From NCBI GenBank assembly GCA_023807065.1, contig JAJJLU010003568.1, forward strand, positions 1 to 51,593: 51,593 bases of DNA, written 5' to 3'. Of this stretch, positions 1 to 9,570 are shown in pieces. A model generated the notes under the pieces. It saw nothing but the letters and a program-made list of their open reading frames with translations. It did not search any database and was not told the origin of the DNA. The DNA is from Isotricha intestinalis. Lineage: Eukaryota; Ciliophora; Litostomatea; Vestibuliferida; Isotrichidae. Numbering within the stretch: position 1 is the stretch's first letter; each line of letters begins with the position of its first letter. Both the position numbers and the translations under genes were made by a program.

Positions 1-596
1 TATTTTTATATATTTATTATTTTTTATTGTTTTTTAGATTTTGAAAATTTTCTTTTTTTCAGATTTTTTATATATATATGAAATAAGAATTAAATAAAAT
101 AAATAATGTTTTTTTCTCATTGATTATGATTCGATTTTAATCAAATATTGATTTAGAATTTTAATTGAATATAAATCACATTTTCATATAAGATTTAATC
201 TTTTTGAGAAGGTTTTTTGAGGAATTTAATTTTTGTGAATTTGTTTATATCAAAAGAAATCTATATTTATTTAGAAAAGGAAATTAAAACAATTAATGCC
301 ATTTATATCTTTATTCTTTTATATTATAAATCATTCACAAACATAAAAAAAAATTAATATATTTCATAATCATAAAATAAAAAAAACATTTTAAACCAGG
401 GTTTTAAATATATATTAAATATTTTTCTAAGAATTCTGTTAAATATTTTATTATTTAAATGAATAGAATCAATAAATAAATATTTTAACTAAAAAACTAT
501 TTTTGAACAAATAATAAAACAATTTAAAAATAAATATTAAATTTTAAAAATATTAAAATATTAAAACACAAGAAATTTAAAATTAAAAGTCAAATA
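1..596. other. Non-coding left flank
   Basis: I see no open reading frame with coding character and no tRNA-like or GC-rich island here. The sequence is AT-rich with short runs of A and T. It probably holds the 3' region of the leftward gene that ends at 597 and whatever lies beyond the window. Confidence 0.5.
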
Positions 597-1787
597 TTAA
601 AAAAAAGAAGATTTCATATTGTTAACAGAAGAAACAGGAGATTTTCCACTTAAATTTTTATATAATTCCCTAATATCAAAATCATTAGCATAAGTTTGAT
701 TATCAGTAATATTGTGAATATATTTTTCTAATTCAGGAACAGTTAAAACTTTACTTTCTTCCATAGTATCTAATTGATTTTTTTTATAAACTCTTTTTTT
801 ACCAGGAATTTCTGATTCGAATTTTTTTTCAAAATCAATTAAATTTTTTCCTTTCACAATTAAATCAGACATTAAACCAATTTCATGTAAAGTATTTTTT
901 CCAAAAGGAATAGAAGGTAAATAAGGATTATTTTCAAAAGTTTTAATATAGTTTTTATTCATTATAGGTTTCCTACATTTTAAAGCTGGATTAGGATATT
1001 TTTCAAAAAATCTTCCCCAAAAAGGATTTTCATTTGTTCTTATATTTATATAACAATCTCTTTTCCCTTTAAAATTTTTTGGTCTTCTTAAATTAAAATA
1101 CCAATTATAATCTCCTAATTTTAAATCATTTGGAGTTTTTTCATTTATTGTATTTAATATTGCATTTTTAAATTGAAATGAATCTATATTTGTCATTAAT
1201 AATGCTTCTCTTGATTTATTTGTTTTTTTAATTAAATAATTTTCTATTATTTTATATTCTCTATTTCTTTCTTTATGCTTTGTTAAATTTTTTTGTTGAA
1301 ATTTTAATCTTTCTTTGATTAAATCTGGTAATTCAGTTAATAATTCTTCATTTAATCTCCTTTTATTTAATTTAGTTTGTTTTTTAATATCAGAATATAA
1401 AGTTTGTAAAGATTCATATTCTAAAATATCTCCTTCACCATTATTATTCTTTAATATTTGTCCAATTGATTCAACTTTATTTTGTTTTTTAATTGGACTA
1501 TTTGGTTTCTTTAAAGCATTTCTATGTAATAAATTATGTGGTTCTTCACCAACATATGAATATGGTATTATTTCATTATCTGTATTAAATCTTGGTCCTT
1601 GCGGTTTCTTTCCTACATATATATTTGAATCTACATTTAAATATGTATCTTCATTATCAAAGAAATTATTCACATCTTTTAATATTTTCATTTTATTTTT
1701 ATGGTTTCTTAATGAACTTATTAAATATGTTTTACTTAATATATTAGTATCTTTATTATTTGTATTTTTATCATCATATGAATTCAT
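597..1787 (-). CDS. Conserved-looking hypothetical protein, 396 aa
   Basis: An intact leftward frame starts at the ATG whose complement is at 1785-1787 and ends in TAA. The protein is charged and Lys/Asn-rich, with no membrane segment or signal peptide. A central block around residues 225-280 is less biased: it has NWYFNLRRPKNFKG followed by Trp, Cys and Pro residues (NPFWGRFFEKYPNP). That mixture looks like a genuinely constrained segment rather than low-complexity linker. I have an impression of similar blocks in ciliate proteins of unknown function but cannot verify it. No enzyme motif is visible. The next leftward gene upstream is 2008..2499, separated by about 220 bp of AT-rich DNA, so the two look independently transcribed. 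Confidence 0.8.
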   Translation of the reverse strand: MNSYDDKNTNNKDTNILSKTYLISSLRNHKNKMKILKDVNNFFDNEDTYLNVDSNIYVGKKPQGPRFNTDNEIIPYSYVGEEPHNLLHRNALKKPNSPIKKQNKVESIGQILKNNNGEGDILEYESLQTLYSDIKKQTKLNKRRLNEELLTELPDLIKERLKFQQKNLTKHKERNREYKIIENYLIKKTNKSREALLMTNIDSFQFKNAILNTINEKTPNDLKLGDYNWYFNLRRPKNFKGKRDCYINIRTNENPFWGRFFEKYPNPALKCRKPIMNKNYIKTFENNPYLPSIPFGKNTLHEIGLMSDLIVKGKNLIDFEKKFESEIPGKKRVYKKNQLDTMEESKVLTVPELEKYIHNITDNQTYANDFDIRELYKNLSGKSPVSSVNNMKSSFF

Positions 1788-2007
1788 TTTTACTTATAAA
1801 TTCAAATATATATTTTTAGAATAATACAAATAAAAAAGTGAAATAAATAAAAATATTTATAACATATAAATTAAGAATCCTAACCTCATTTATATTAAAA
1901 TTAAAAATTTAAAAAGCAGATTTAAACCGAAAAAAATAAATAAAAACATGAAAAAAAAAAAAATGAAAAAAATCAGATTTTTAAATAAAAAAATAAATAA
2001 TAAAGAA

Positions 2008-2499
2008 TTACTCTTCTTTTTTTTTTTTAGTTCTATTTCTTCTTCTAGTATTAGTTTTAATTTCAACAATAACTTCCCTAGTAAAGACATGTTTAGGGTC
2101 AGCAAGCGGTTTAATAAAGCTAACAGCAAGAGTTTCTAATTGTTTCTGACTTTCAGGGTCAATATAATCAGCTTCATTAATTCGAATTTCTTCAAATCCA
2201 GCTAATTTAGCAATAGCTTCAATATGTTTAGCATCATATTCTTGCATAATTTCAATAGGTTGAAATATTGTTATTTCAACACGTGCTTCTGGTTTAAGTG
2301 CATAAAATATTCCTAACATTATTGTATTTGTTAATTTTGTCACTGGACAATTTCTTATTGTTGCTGCTGTAAATGTGTTCTTTTCTACATGCTTTATTGC
2401 GTCTAAATGATCTGGACTACAGTAAAATACTCCAGGGTCTTTGTATACTTCGTCATCAAATTGATCTACTATTAATTCCAGGTTTTCACGGAATGACAT
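2008..2499 (-). CDS. Small protein with anamorsin/methyltransferase-like fold
   Basis: This 163-aa frame ends in TAA. Residues about 60-125 follow the order of the degenerate methyltransferase-like N-terminal domain of anamorsin (Dre2/CIAPIN1): a helix, then ALKPEARVEITIF in the position of the ALKPGG strand, then IEAIAKLAGFEEI resembling the L..AGF motif, then a final strand ending in KP. The Cys-rich C-terminal Fe-S domain of true anamorsin is absent, and the protein ends in a basic tail (RRRNRTKKKKEE). It is therefore either a stand-alone domain or a different small protein with the same fold. Composition is less Asn-rich than its neighbours, which suggests a conserved, well-expressed protein. 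The family call is tentative; that the gene is real is fairly sure. Confidence 0.7.
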   Translation of the reverse strand: MSFRENLELIVDQFDDEVYKDPGVFYCSPDHLDAIKHVEKNTFTAATIRNCPVTKLTNTIMLGIFYALKPEARVEITIFQPIEIMQEYDAKHIEAIAKLAGFEEIRINEADYIDPESQKQLETLAVSFIKPLADPKHVFTREVIVEIKTNTRRRNRTKKKKEE

Positions 2500-2805
2500 T
2501 TTTTTTTATATCTTTTTTTTTTCTTTATTTTAAGAATAATTATTTATTTTTATTGGGTTATTTATCATTTATTTTAATTTAAATGGAAAAATATCTATTT
2601 TCTTCCAAAATATATTTGTTAACATTTAAAACAAATTAGAACAAATAAAATGATTGAGTATATAAATTAAAGAAAAAAATTCAATATTTGATTAACTATT
2701 CAATTATTTACAATAATATTGATATTCAACTTTAATTAATTAATGAAAGTTTCATAGATCTAAATATGTTTTTATCAATCAATTTTTGATTGTTTTTAAA
2801 TGAAA

Positions 2806-2991
2806 TTATATTTCAATAATTCTTAAATATAATAAATATTCATCAGATGCTTTTTCATTTACTAGATTTAAAAATTCTCTTTTTTTGTCTTTTTGGATAA
2901 ACCAACAATAATAATTTGATAATCTATAAAATAATTTTCCTCTATTAATACAAATAATAAAATATACAATTTTAATTTGATTTAAATTCAT
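2806..2991 (-). pseudogene. Possible clathrin-adaptor small-chain fragment, 61 codons
   Basis: A short leftward frame from ATG to TAA reads like the first strands of a sigma-adaptin longin domain: a hydrophobic strand (KIVYFIICINRGK), then RLSNYY, then a charged helix (QKDKKREFLNLVNEK). A complete small chain is about 140 residues, and the remaining two thirds could not be found in any frame downstream, nor could a plausible GTAA...AG intron. It may be a decayed remnant or a chance reading frame. Confidence 0.3.
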
Positions 2992-3146
2992 TTTTATTTA
3001 CTTTTTGAACCTTAAATTTCAATAAATCCATCTTAAAATTTTTAGTTATATATAATTTTCAATTAATTCCTTATATATTAAAATTATTTATTGAAATATT
3101 TCTATTCTTTAATTTTGAAAATCCATTAAATTAACTTCAATATAAG

Positions 3147-3177
3147 GATAACATTATAGAATTTATTCTGTGTTATC
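3147..3177. other. Stem-loop downstream of the toxin-like gene
   Basis: A 7-bp stem (GATAACA at 3147-3153 with TGTTATC at 3171-3177) encloses a second 5-bp stem (AGAAT/ATTCT, 3158-3169). It lies about 75 bp beyond the stop codon of the leftward gene 3253..5352, so it would fall in that gene's 3' UTR. It could be a 3'-end or stability element. There is no following T-run pattern that would make it a clear bacterial terminator. Confidence 0.35.
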
Positions 3178-3252
3178 TCTAGGAAATTATTTTCTTCAAA
3201 TTTAAAGTCCATTTAATTTTTTTATTATATATATTTTTAATAAATAAATAAT

Positions 3253-5352
3253 TTATATATCAATTGTTCTTCCTTTAACAGGAGGTTTGTGTATTTTTCC
3301 AGTACTTGCATCCATAGAACCAATATGATTACCATTTCTATCATAAACTTCAATATCTTTATGAGTATAATCCCATTCATAATATCTAGTTTTTTTTCCT
3401 TTTCCACTTTTTTTAATTTTTCCTTTGTAGTTTTCTAAACTGTTCCAAACTTTACTTTCTGCTTTTGCCTTAGAAGAAGAAGAATTTTGATTATTTTTAA
3501 TAAAAGAACATAAATCTTTCTGTAAATTTTTAAAACTACTTTGAAGAACATTAACACCATGAGCAGCATAAGCAATACCTTTAGCAACAGCAGAATATGA
3601 GACAATTAAAACTGGAATAGCAGCAAATGGGCCTACACTTAATCCTCCTAATAATCCTCCTTCTATTCCATTCATTATTATTCCTATTCCAAATATTGTT
3701 TTTAGTATTCCTCCTATTATTGATATTATATCTCCTGTTATTTTTCCTAATATATAAAAATTTTGATTGTTTATATTTAATACTTCATAATTGTTTGTTA
3801 TGTTCATAATATCCCTATTATTTAAAAATGCTCCAATTATCATAAATATTGGCTCTAATTGATTTTTTATTATTTCTATTCCTAATCCTTTTGAAAAATC
3901 ACTTATTTTTGATAAAATTGATTTTTCAATTGAATTAAAATTATTGCTTATATTAATTTCACTAATAATAGGTTGAATTGTTAAAGCTTCACTTCCCATT
4001 TCAAAATATCTTTTTTCAAATAATTTTTTTTCATATTGTCCTAAAACTTTATCTTCAGTTTGATAAGGATCATTAACAATATAATTATTCTCATTATATC
4101 CAACTAAAACTAAACAATGTTCATGTTTTAACCATGTATATTTTTTTCCAATTTTAGTACTAGCATTTTCATCAGCATATTTAATAATCCAACTATTGCC
4201 ACTTTCTGGTTTTTTCATTCCAATTGTTGCCCAAATTAATAATGGATGTCCTTTATCAATAAAATTTTCAATTAAATCTTCAAATTTATATCCTTTTAAA
4301 ACAAAAGCTTTATGTTTATCTAAAAATTTATTCATTGATTTTTCTATAACTGATGCAAAACAACCATAAGCTGAACCATAAGGATCACCAACAAAAGCAG
4401 ATTGCGGGTGTGGTCCTTCAGAAATTGCTTTTTTAATTAAATAATTATCAATGAAAGTTGATACTGAAATATTATAATTATAATATTTTAATAACATTAC
4501 AGAAGAAACTGATTCACAAGCATTTGGAAACTTTTTTTTTTGACTTATTCTAGGAACATCTATTAAAAAATCAAAACCATCAATTTCTCTTATCGGAGTA
4601 ATATTATTATCATTTCCTTTTATTGTTATACATCCATTTTCAAAAGTATAATCTGGACTCCATTCTCCTTTTATTTCTTTTCCTACATTTCCTTTAAATA
4701 ACAATTGAACTCCAGAATGATTTTGTTCCTTTACAGAATTATATAATTCATATTTTTTTCCTAATTCTAAATTATATTCATCTGAATGATAAGTACAATT
4801 TTCAAAAGAATTATTACCTCCTAAGCCAAATATACTTACTTTTATATTCCCACTTATAGAATCAATTAAATTTAAATATATTGAAGAATTATTTCCTTTG
4901 GTTCTTATACTTGTATAAGCTTCACCATTTTCATCTAATATATAACTAAATTTTTTATTTTTATAATTTCCATATTCTCCTTTGTTATCTCCAATTTTTA
5001 TACATCCATTTTCTTTTGCATAAGAAGGACTCCATTGTCCACATATATATAAACCTGGTGTTCCTTGAAATCTAATTTGAACTTGTGAATAACCATTTTC
5101 ATATACATTATTATATAATTCATATTTTAATCCTGCCTCTAATAAGTAATAATCTACATTATATGTACAATTACATTCTTCATTATCTTTTTTACCGTAT
5201 ATTACTACTTTTACTGCTCCAATTTCTTGAAAATCTGAACCTATTAAATTTAAATAAACTGAAGTATTATCTACTTTATCTCTATAATTTGTACAATATG
5301 GTTCATAAGAATCTAATTCTTTTTCAAAATATTCATTTTCATATTCATTCAT
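3253..5352 (-). CDS. C39-like peptidase / colicin E3-type RNase fusion (bacterial-type toxin)
   Basis: This intact 699-aa protein has no signal peptide. Residues 30-120 and 155-245 are two diverged copies of one unit: each starts SVYLNLI or SIYLNLI, has a YELYN segment, and ends in a (Q/E)WSP..Y..ENGCI block. Residues 262-435 match the C39-like peptidase fold of bacterial secreted proteins: Cys279 in a PNACE context, His412 in HEHCLVLVGYN, and Asp428 in VNDPY. Residues 540-600 are hydrophobic and Gly/Ala-rich, like pre-toxin segments of polymorphic toxins. The C-terminus (about 645-699) matches the cytotoxic ribonuclease domain of colicin E3, which cuts small-subunit rRNA at the decoding site. 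Asp661, His664 and Glu668 have the colicin catalytic spacing, and Arg695 stands where the fourth catalytic residue is expected. No frameshift or stop breaks the gene. Base composition matches its eukaryotic neighbours, so if transferred from bacteria it is ameliorated. It is head-to-head with 5399..7255. Target and role (anti-bacterial weapon, selfish element) are inference. Confidence 0.85.
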   Translation of the reverse strand: MNEYENEYFEKELDSYEPYCTNYRDKVDNTSVYLNLIGSDFQEIGAVKVVIYGKKDNEECNCTYNVDYYLLEAGLKYELYNNVYENGYSQVQIRFQGTPGLYICGQWSPSYAKENGCIKIGDNKGEYGNYKNKKFSYILDENGEAYTSIRTKGNNSSIYLNLIDSISGNIKVSIFGLGGNNSFENCTYHSDEYNLELGKKYELYNSVKEQNHSGVQLLFKGNVGKEIKGEWSPDYTFENGCITIKGNDNNITPIREIDGFDFLIDVPRISQKKKFPNACESVSSVMLLKYYNYNISVSTFIDNYLIKKAISEGPHPQSAFVGDPYGSAYGCFASVIEKSMNKFLDKHKAFVLKGYKFEDLIENFIDKGHPLLIWATIGMKKPESGNSWIIKYADENASTKIGKKYTWLKHEHCLVLVGYNENNYIVNDPYQTEDKVLGQYEKKLFEKRYFEMGSEALTIQPIISEINISNNFNSIEKSILSKISDFSKGLGIEIIKNQLEPIFMIIGAFLNNRDIMNITNNYEVLNINNQNFYILGKITGDIISIIGGILKTIFGIGIIMNGIEGGLLGGLSVGPFAAIPVLIVSYSAVAKGIAYAAHGVNVLQSSFKNLQKDLCSFIKNNQNSSSSKAKAESKVWNSLENYKGKIKKSGKGKKTRYYEWDYTHKDIEVYDRNGNHIGSMDASTGKIHKPPVKGRTIDI

Positions 5353-5398
5353 TAATAATCTTTATCAAATTTATAGATTATAATATTTAGATTAATAA
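5353..5398. promoter_or_regulatory. 46-bp shared upstream region of two divergent genes
   Basis: Only 46 bp of A/T-only-like sequence separates the start codons of the leftward toxin-like gene and the rightward 618-aa gene. Both promoters must be inside this stretch or overlap the opposite coding region. That makes co-regulation plausible. No specific motif is recognised. Confidence 0.4.
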
Positions 5399-7255
5399 AT
5401 GAATGATAATAAAGATTTAAATGAAGCTCCATTATGCTTTGACAAACCTACAAAAAAAACAGAAACATTAAATGAAGAATCAATTGAATCAAAAAAGAAA
5501 AAAATATTGGACAATTATATTCTTAAAGATTTATCCTTTTTACAAGAAATAAAATTTACATTTCAAAAATCAAAAGAAACAATAACATTAAATCCTAAAA
5601 TGGAAGTAGAAATAAATGAAACAAAATATTATGTATTTTACAACAATGATTTAATAAAATTAAAACAAATGTTTTTCTCAAAATTAGAAGATCTTATTGA
5701 AGAACATTATTTAATTTTAAGTTATGATAAATCAGCATTATATGAAAAAGCAAGTTCCTCAGTATATGAATCAAAATTAAAATTACCAATTCAAGTTTGG
5801 AGAATGATTGGAAATTTAGTAGGACCTCAATCTTATTTATTTGCCCCTATCAATATAATAAGAAAAGTTGTTTCATTGACTAATTCTCAAATATTAAAAT
5901 TAGCCAAAATTTATGCAACTACTTGTGCTAATTTAAATTTTGCTATTAATAAATATGGTATTGAAATTAATGATGGAAAAATTTGTTATATTTTAATTAA
6001 TAAAGATTTCAATGATTTTATTTATTTTAATGAATCTGAAGAACTTTCTATTATTGAAAAAACTTATTTATCAATTTTTAAATCTGGAATTTCTGATGAT
6101 AAAATAATACAAGCTTTTGATACCACAACAAAGAATTTAATATATACTTATGAAAGTTCAAATGATATAAATAATATATGTTTTATTTTATTTAGGGCAT
6201 CTTATTATTTAGGAAAATTTGAATCTGACCTTCAATATAAAGATCTTAAGACTTTAGAAAATATGGATAAATTTAAAAAACAATTAATTAGAGATTACTT
6301 AAATTTTCGATTCCCAATTTTTAAAAATATTTCCCCAATTCAAAATATAGAATTATATAATTGTAGATTAATTCATCAAACTGATAAAGTAACAACAATA
6401 TATATAAATAGAATAGAAACTCAAAGATTTATAAAATTAATAAATGAAAATTTAGATTCAAAAATAAGGAATTTATCAAGAAAATATAAATTAGATGCTT
6501 TTAAAGATAATGAATTCAGAGAATTGGCAGAATCAATAGATTTTAATTATCAAGATAATATTGTAAAATATGTTGAAAATCAAATTATTAATTTAGAAGC
6601 TGAAATGAATTTAAATAATAATACAGGAAGAAGATTATTAATGAAATCAGGACTATTATTATTAAAACAAGGAACTGACATAATTATAGAATATAAAAAA
6701 AATAAAATAATGAATTTTTCACAAAAAGAAATTGAAAATTCATTAAAACAAGAAAAAGAAAATAAGCAACAAAAATCATTTTCTTTTAATAAATTTTTAA
6801 AAGGTAATTTCGAAAATCCAAAAAATATAGTTGTTGATTCATTAGTACAAAAAAAGAATACTGAATCAAAAGTTGAAACTGTAAGTTTTCCTCATAATGA
6901 AATAAAAGCAATAAATAATTTATCTTTGGTTAGAAAGAGTTTAGAAGATTTACAATTAGGAAATCACATTGATGAAATTTTTAATGGACTTAATTATTAT
7001 ATTAATGGAAATAGATTACAAAAACAAATTGATATTCTTACAAAACAAAAAAATCAATTAGAAGGTATTAAAGATTATATGGGAAATTTTATTAATTTAG
7101 TTAAATTATATTGTGAATTAAAAAAAAGAAATTTAGATATAAATGATAATTATGAAGGAATTTTTTTGACTGAAAATAAATATTTCACTGTTGGAAACAA
7201 TGAAATTGTTAAAGGAAATGAAATGTTATTGGAATATCGAATATTAGTTTTTTAA
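5399..7255 (+). CDS. Unrecognised 618-aa protein, divergent from the toxin-like gene
   Basis: The intact frame runs from ATG at 5399 to TAA. There is no signal peptide or clear membrane segment. The first ~40 residues are charged. Residues 130-230 are mixed and less biased, with Trp, Gly, Pro and Cys (IQVWRMIGNLVGPQSYLF, then a Cys/Ala-containing helix), which looks like a folded domain. The second half is helical and Lys/Asn/Glu-rich, with probable coiled-coil stretches around residues 375-410 and 540-580. I recognise no family. Because it starts 46 bp from a toxin-like gene with which it shares its upstream region, it is a positional candidate for an immunity or partner protein. Nothing in its sequence shows that role. 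Confidence 0.75.
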   Translation: MNDNKDLNEAPLCFDKPTKKTETLNEESIESKKKKILDNYILKDLSFLQEIKFTFQKSKETITLNPKMEVEINETKYYVFYNNDLIKLKQMFFSKLEDLIEEHYLILSYDKSALYEKASSSVYESKLKLPIQVWRMIGNLVGPQSYLFAPINIIRKVVSLTNSQILKLAKIYATTCANLNFAINKYGIEINDGKICYILINKDFNDFIYFNESEELSIIEKTYLSIFKSGISDDKIIQAFDTTTKNLIYTYESSNDINNICFILFRASYYLGKFESDLQYKDLKTLENMDKFKKQLIRDYLNFRFPIFKNISPIQNIELYNCRLIHQTDKVTTIYINRIETQRFIKLINENLDSKIRNLSRKYKLDAFKDNEFRELAESIDFNYQDNIVKYVENQIINLEAEMNLNNNTGRRLLMKSGLLLLKQGTDIIIEYKKNKIMNFSQKEIENSLKQEKENKQQKSFSFNKFLKGNFENPKNIVVDSLVQKKNTESKVETVSFPHNEIKAINNLSLVRKSLEDLQLGNHIDEIFNGLNYYINGNRLQKQIDILTKQKNQLEGIKDYMGNFINLVKLYCELKKRNLDINDNYEGIFLTENKYFTVGNNEIVKGNEMLLEYRILVF

Positions 7256-7594
7256 AAACACAAATAATTAAATTATTAAAAATAATGATTTGTTTGTTTA
7301 TTAATAGATTTGAAAAAATAATCAATTATTCATTATAATTTAAATAATAAACGCAGATTTTTTACTTAAAAATTTTAAAAAAATCCTAGTATTTAAAACA
7401 GAGAATCTCTTATTCAAATTCATTCTAATATCTTTGATTTTCTATTTGGGACATCATTAAAAATAATTTCTAAATTTTTTTTTATATTAAAAGAATATTA
7501 TATTTATAATTTGATCACTTATATTTTCACAATTATATATTTATAAAAAATTCAATTTATACAAACAAAAATATAATATATTTTATCTAATAGA

Positions 7595-8205
7595 AATTTA
7601 TTTGTTAGACATGGACAAACTTATGCAAATATAAATAATAAAGTTCAAGATTAAACAGGGATAAAGTTAACAGATTTAGAAAAAAACAAAGCAAAAATAT
7701 TAAGAAAAAAGATTATATTAATTAAAATGTATAATAACCTGATTGAAATAGAACTAAACAACATTATCTCAGATATTAAATAAATCAAAATATGAAAAAC
7801 CCAATATAATATATTCTGAAAAACTTTAGAGAAATTAATGTAAATTTTTTAAAAGTTCATTCTCATGAAGAAGAAGATAAAATTTGATATTTTGGATTAA
7901 CTAATTATGCATAAAGTAAAACAGGAGAAAAATATAAAGTTTTATTAATGTTTTTTAGAACTGGGGAATTATTGATGATTTAATTAAACATATTTTGATA
8001 AAGTGGAATTACTAAAGATAATTATTTAGAATTAAATTTAAAGCATGAACAAGATGATTTAAAAGATATTATTCAAAAAGGAGAATTAATTATGATGTTA
8101 ATGATAAAAAATTTATAAAAAATTAGTATTTAAACATGTTGATACTCCTTTGGAAATGATTGATGATTTTTGTTTAGATTGAATAAAACATTCATTAAAA
8201 GGTTT
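7595..8205 (+). pseudogene. Decayed histidine phosphatase (phosphoglycerate mutase family)
   Basis: The frame at 7595 reads NLFVRHGQTYANINNKVQ, containing the catalytic RHG motif, and soon after TGIKLTDLE, the usual next motif. Further on, in a shifted frame, comes IIYSEKL-stop-R, which corresponds to the conserved Y-S-x-L-Q-R motif of the family. Nonsense codons stand at 7652-7654 (TAA), 7827-7829 (TAG), 7885-7887 (TGA) and 7912-7914 (TAA), and at least two frameshifts separate the readable blocks. No intact protein can be made. Several nonsense codons occupy positions where the family has Gln, or where Trp would fit. Confidence 0.7.
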
Positions 8206-8379
8206 GGTTAGGAAAAGAATTAAATATTATTATTTCCTAAAAATGAGTTAATAATAATAATTATTTAAATATTGCTTTCAATACTTTTAATGATTGTAGT
8301 AATTTAAATCTGTAAAACAAAAAGATTATTATTTCAAAAATAATTAACACTAACTTTCTTAATCATTAAATTTTTTTAA

Positions 8380-9468
8380 CTAATCATTATCTTCAATTAA
8401 GCCTTCATAACCTAAACTAATTAAAATTATATGACAATAAAAGAAAAAAAAAGGAAATTTATTCATATCAATCCCACAAGTAACAATTGCTCTAACCATT
8501 ATTATAATTAAAATTAAAAAAGAATAAGAAAATAAAATCATAGAAATATAAAAAACTGATAAAGCATATAATAAATTACCAAATTTATTTCTGATTTTAT
8601 TTTCGAAACCTAAAATAATTAAAGGATAAAAAGAACAATTAGGAAAAGAACATAATATTAAAGTTAATAATCCAATAAGAGCAAGAACTAAAGGAAAAAC
8701 AATAATTTTAATTAAAACATTTATAAAAGAATGATCAGTTTCACAACATTCATAAGTATTTCTAAAATAACATATTTTTGAACATTCATAACAACATTGA
8801 TCCATACAACAACCATCTAAAATATAAGTACATTTTCTTCCTCCTGTACAACCTCTTTTTTGAACATATTTTTTTCTCATTATTTCTTCTTCAGTTTGAT
8901 ATATATATTTTGGTTTAAAAATTTTATTATTTTCATTACATAATTTATTCTTATGTTCTGGTTTTAAACATTTTGAACAATATTTATGATTATTTTTACA
9001 TATTAAAATTATTGGTTCTATTTCTAATATTTTTATATCAATATCTCTTATCGATAGATTACTATTTTTATCATTTATATTTGAATTTTCATCATTTATT
9101 ATTTTTTTATTTAAAGGATTATTTAACTCATTTAATATTATATATGACTCACAATTTGGAAAAGGACATGGAATTGAATTTTCAATCAATTCTATTTTAT
9201 TCCAATAAAATAAATGATTTAAATCTCTATCGTTTTCTATTATTTTTTTTGAAGTTTCTTCTAAATAATAATAATTACAACTTGAAAGAATACATTTTAT
9301 TTTATAACTGGTATGAGATTCAGATAATTTAGATAAAAAATATTCCTTTGTACATTTACTACAAAAAATATGTTTACATTCAGGAGATGAAAAATTATTA
9401 TTACATTTAATTTCACATACTTCACAAAAATAAGTATTACTATAAAAATCATTGTTTCCTATTTTCAT
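8380..9468 (-). CDS. RING/IBR-type membrane E3 ubiquitin ligase-like protein
   Basis: This 362-aa frame ends in TAG. Residues 15-64 form a complete RING finger: Cys15, Cys18, Cys31, His33, Cys36, Cys39, Cys59, Cys64. A Cys/His-rich region resembling an IBR follows (CPFPNC near residue 100, then CKNNHKYCSKC around 155-170). A third Cys-rich block (about 205-245) has CxxC pairs but not the Cys-x-His pattern that carries the catalytic cysteine of RBR RING2. Two hydrophobic segments (about 252-275 and 300-330) anchor the protein. By family it should attach ubiquitin to membrane-associated substrates. Whether it works as an RBR (thioester) or a plain RING ligase is open. It is divergent from RPN11, with about 100 bp between the starts. 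Confidence 0.75.
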   Translation of the reverse strand: MKIGNNDFYSNTYFCEVCEIKCNNNFSSPECKHIFCSKCTKEYFLSKLSESHTSYKIKCILSSCNYYYLEETSKKIIENDRDLNHLFYWNKIELIENSIPCPFPNCESYIILNELNNPLNKKIINDENSNINDKNSNLSIRDIDIKILEIEPIILICKNNHKYCSKCLKPEHKNKLCNENNKIFKPKYIYQTEEEIMRKKYVQKRGCTGGRKCTYILDGCCMDQCCYECSKICYFRNTYECCETDHSFINVLIKIIVFPLVLALIGLLTLILCSFPNCSFYPLIILGFENKIRNKFGNLLYALSVFYISMILFSYSFLILIIIMVRAIVTCGIDMNKFPFFFFYCHIILISLGYEGLIEDND

Positions 9469-9570
9469 TTAATTATTTTTACTTAAAATAATTAAATTAA
9501 TAATTAAATATTTAATTAAAATTTATCATTTCTACAATTCAAAAAAATAAAATAAAAATAAAAAGTTAAA

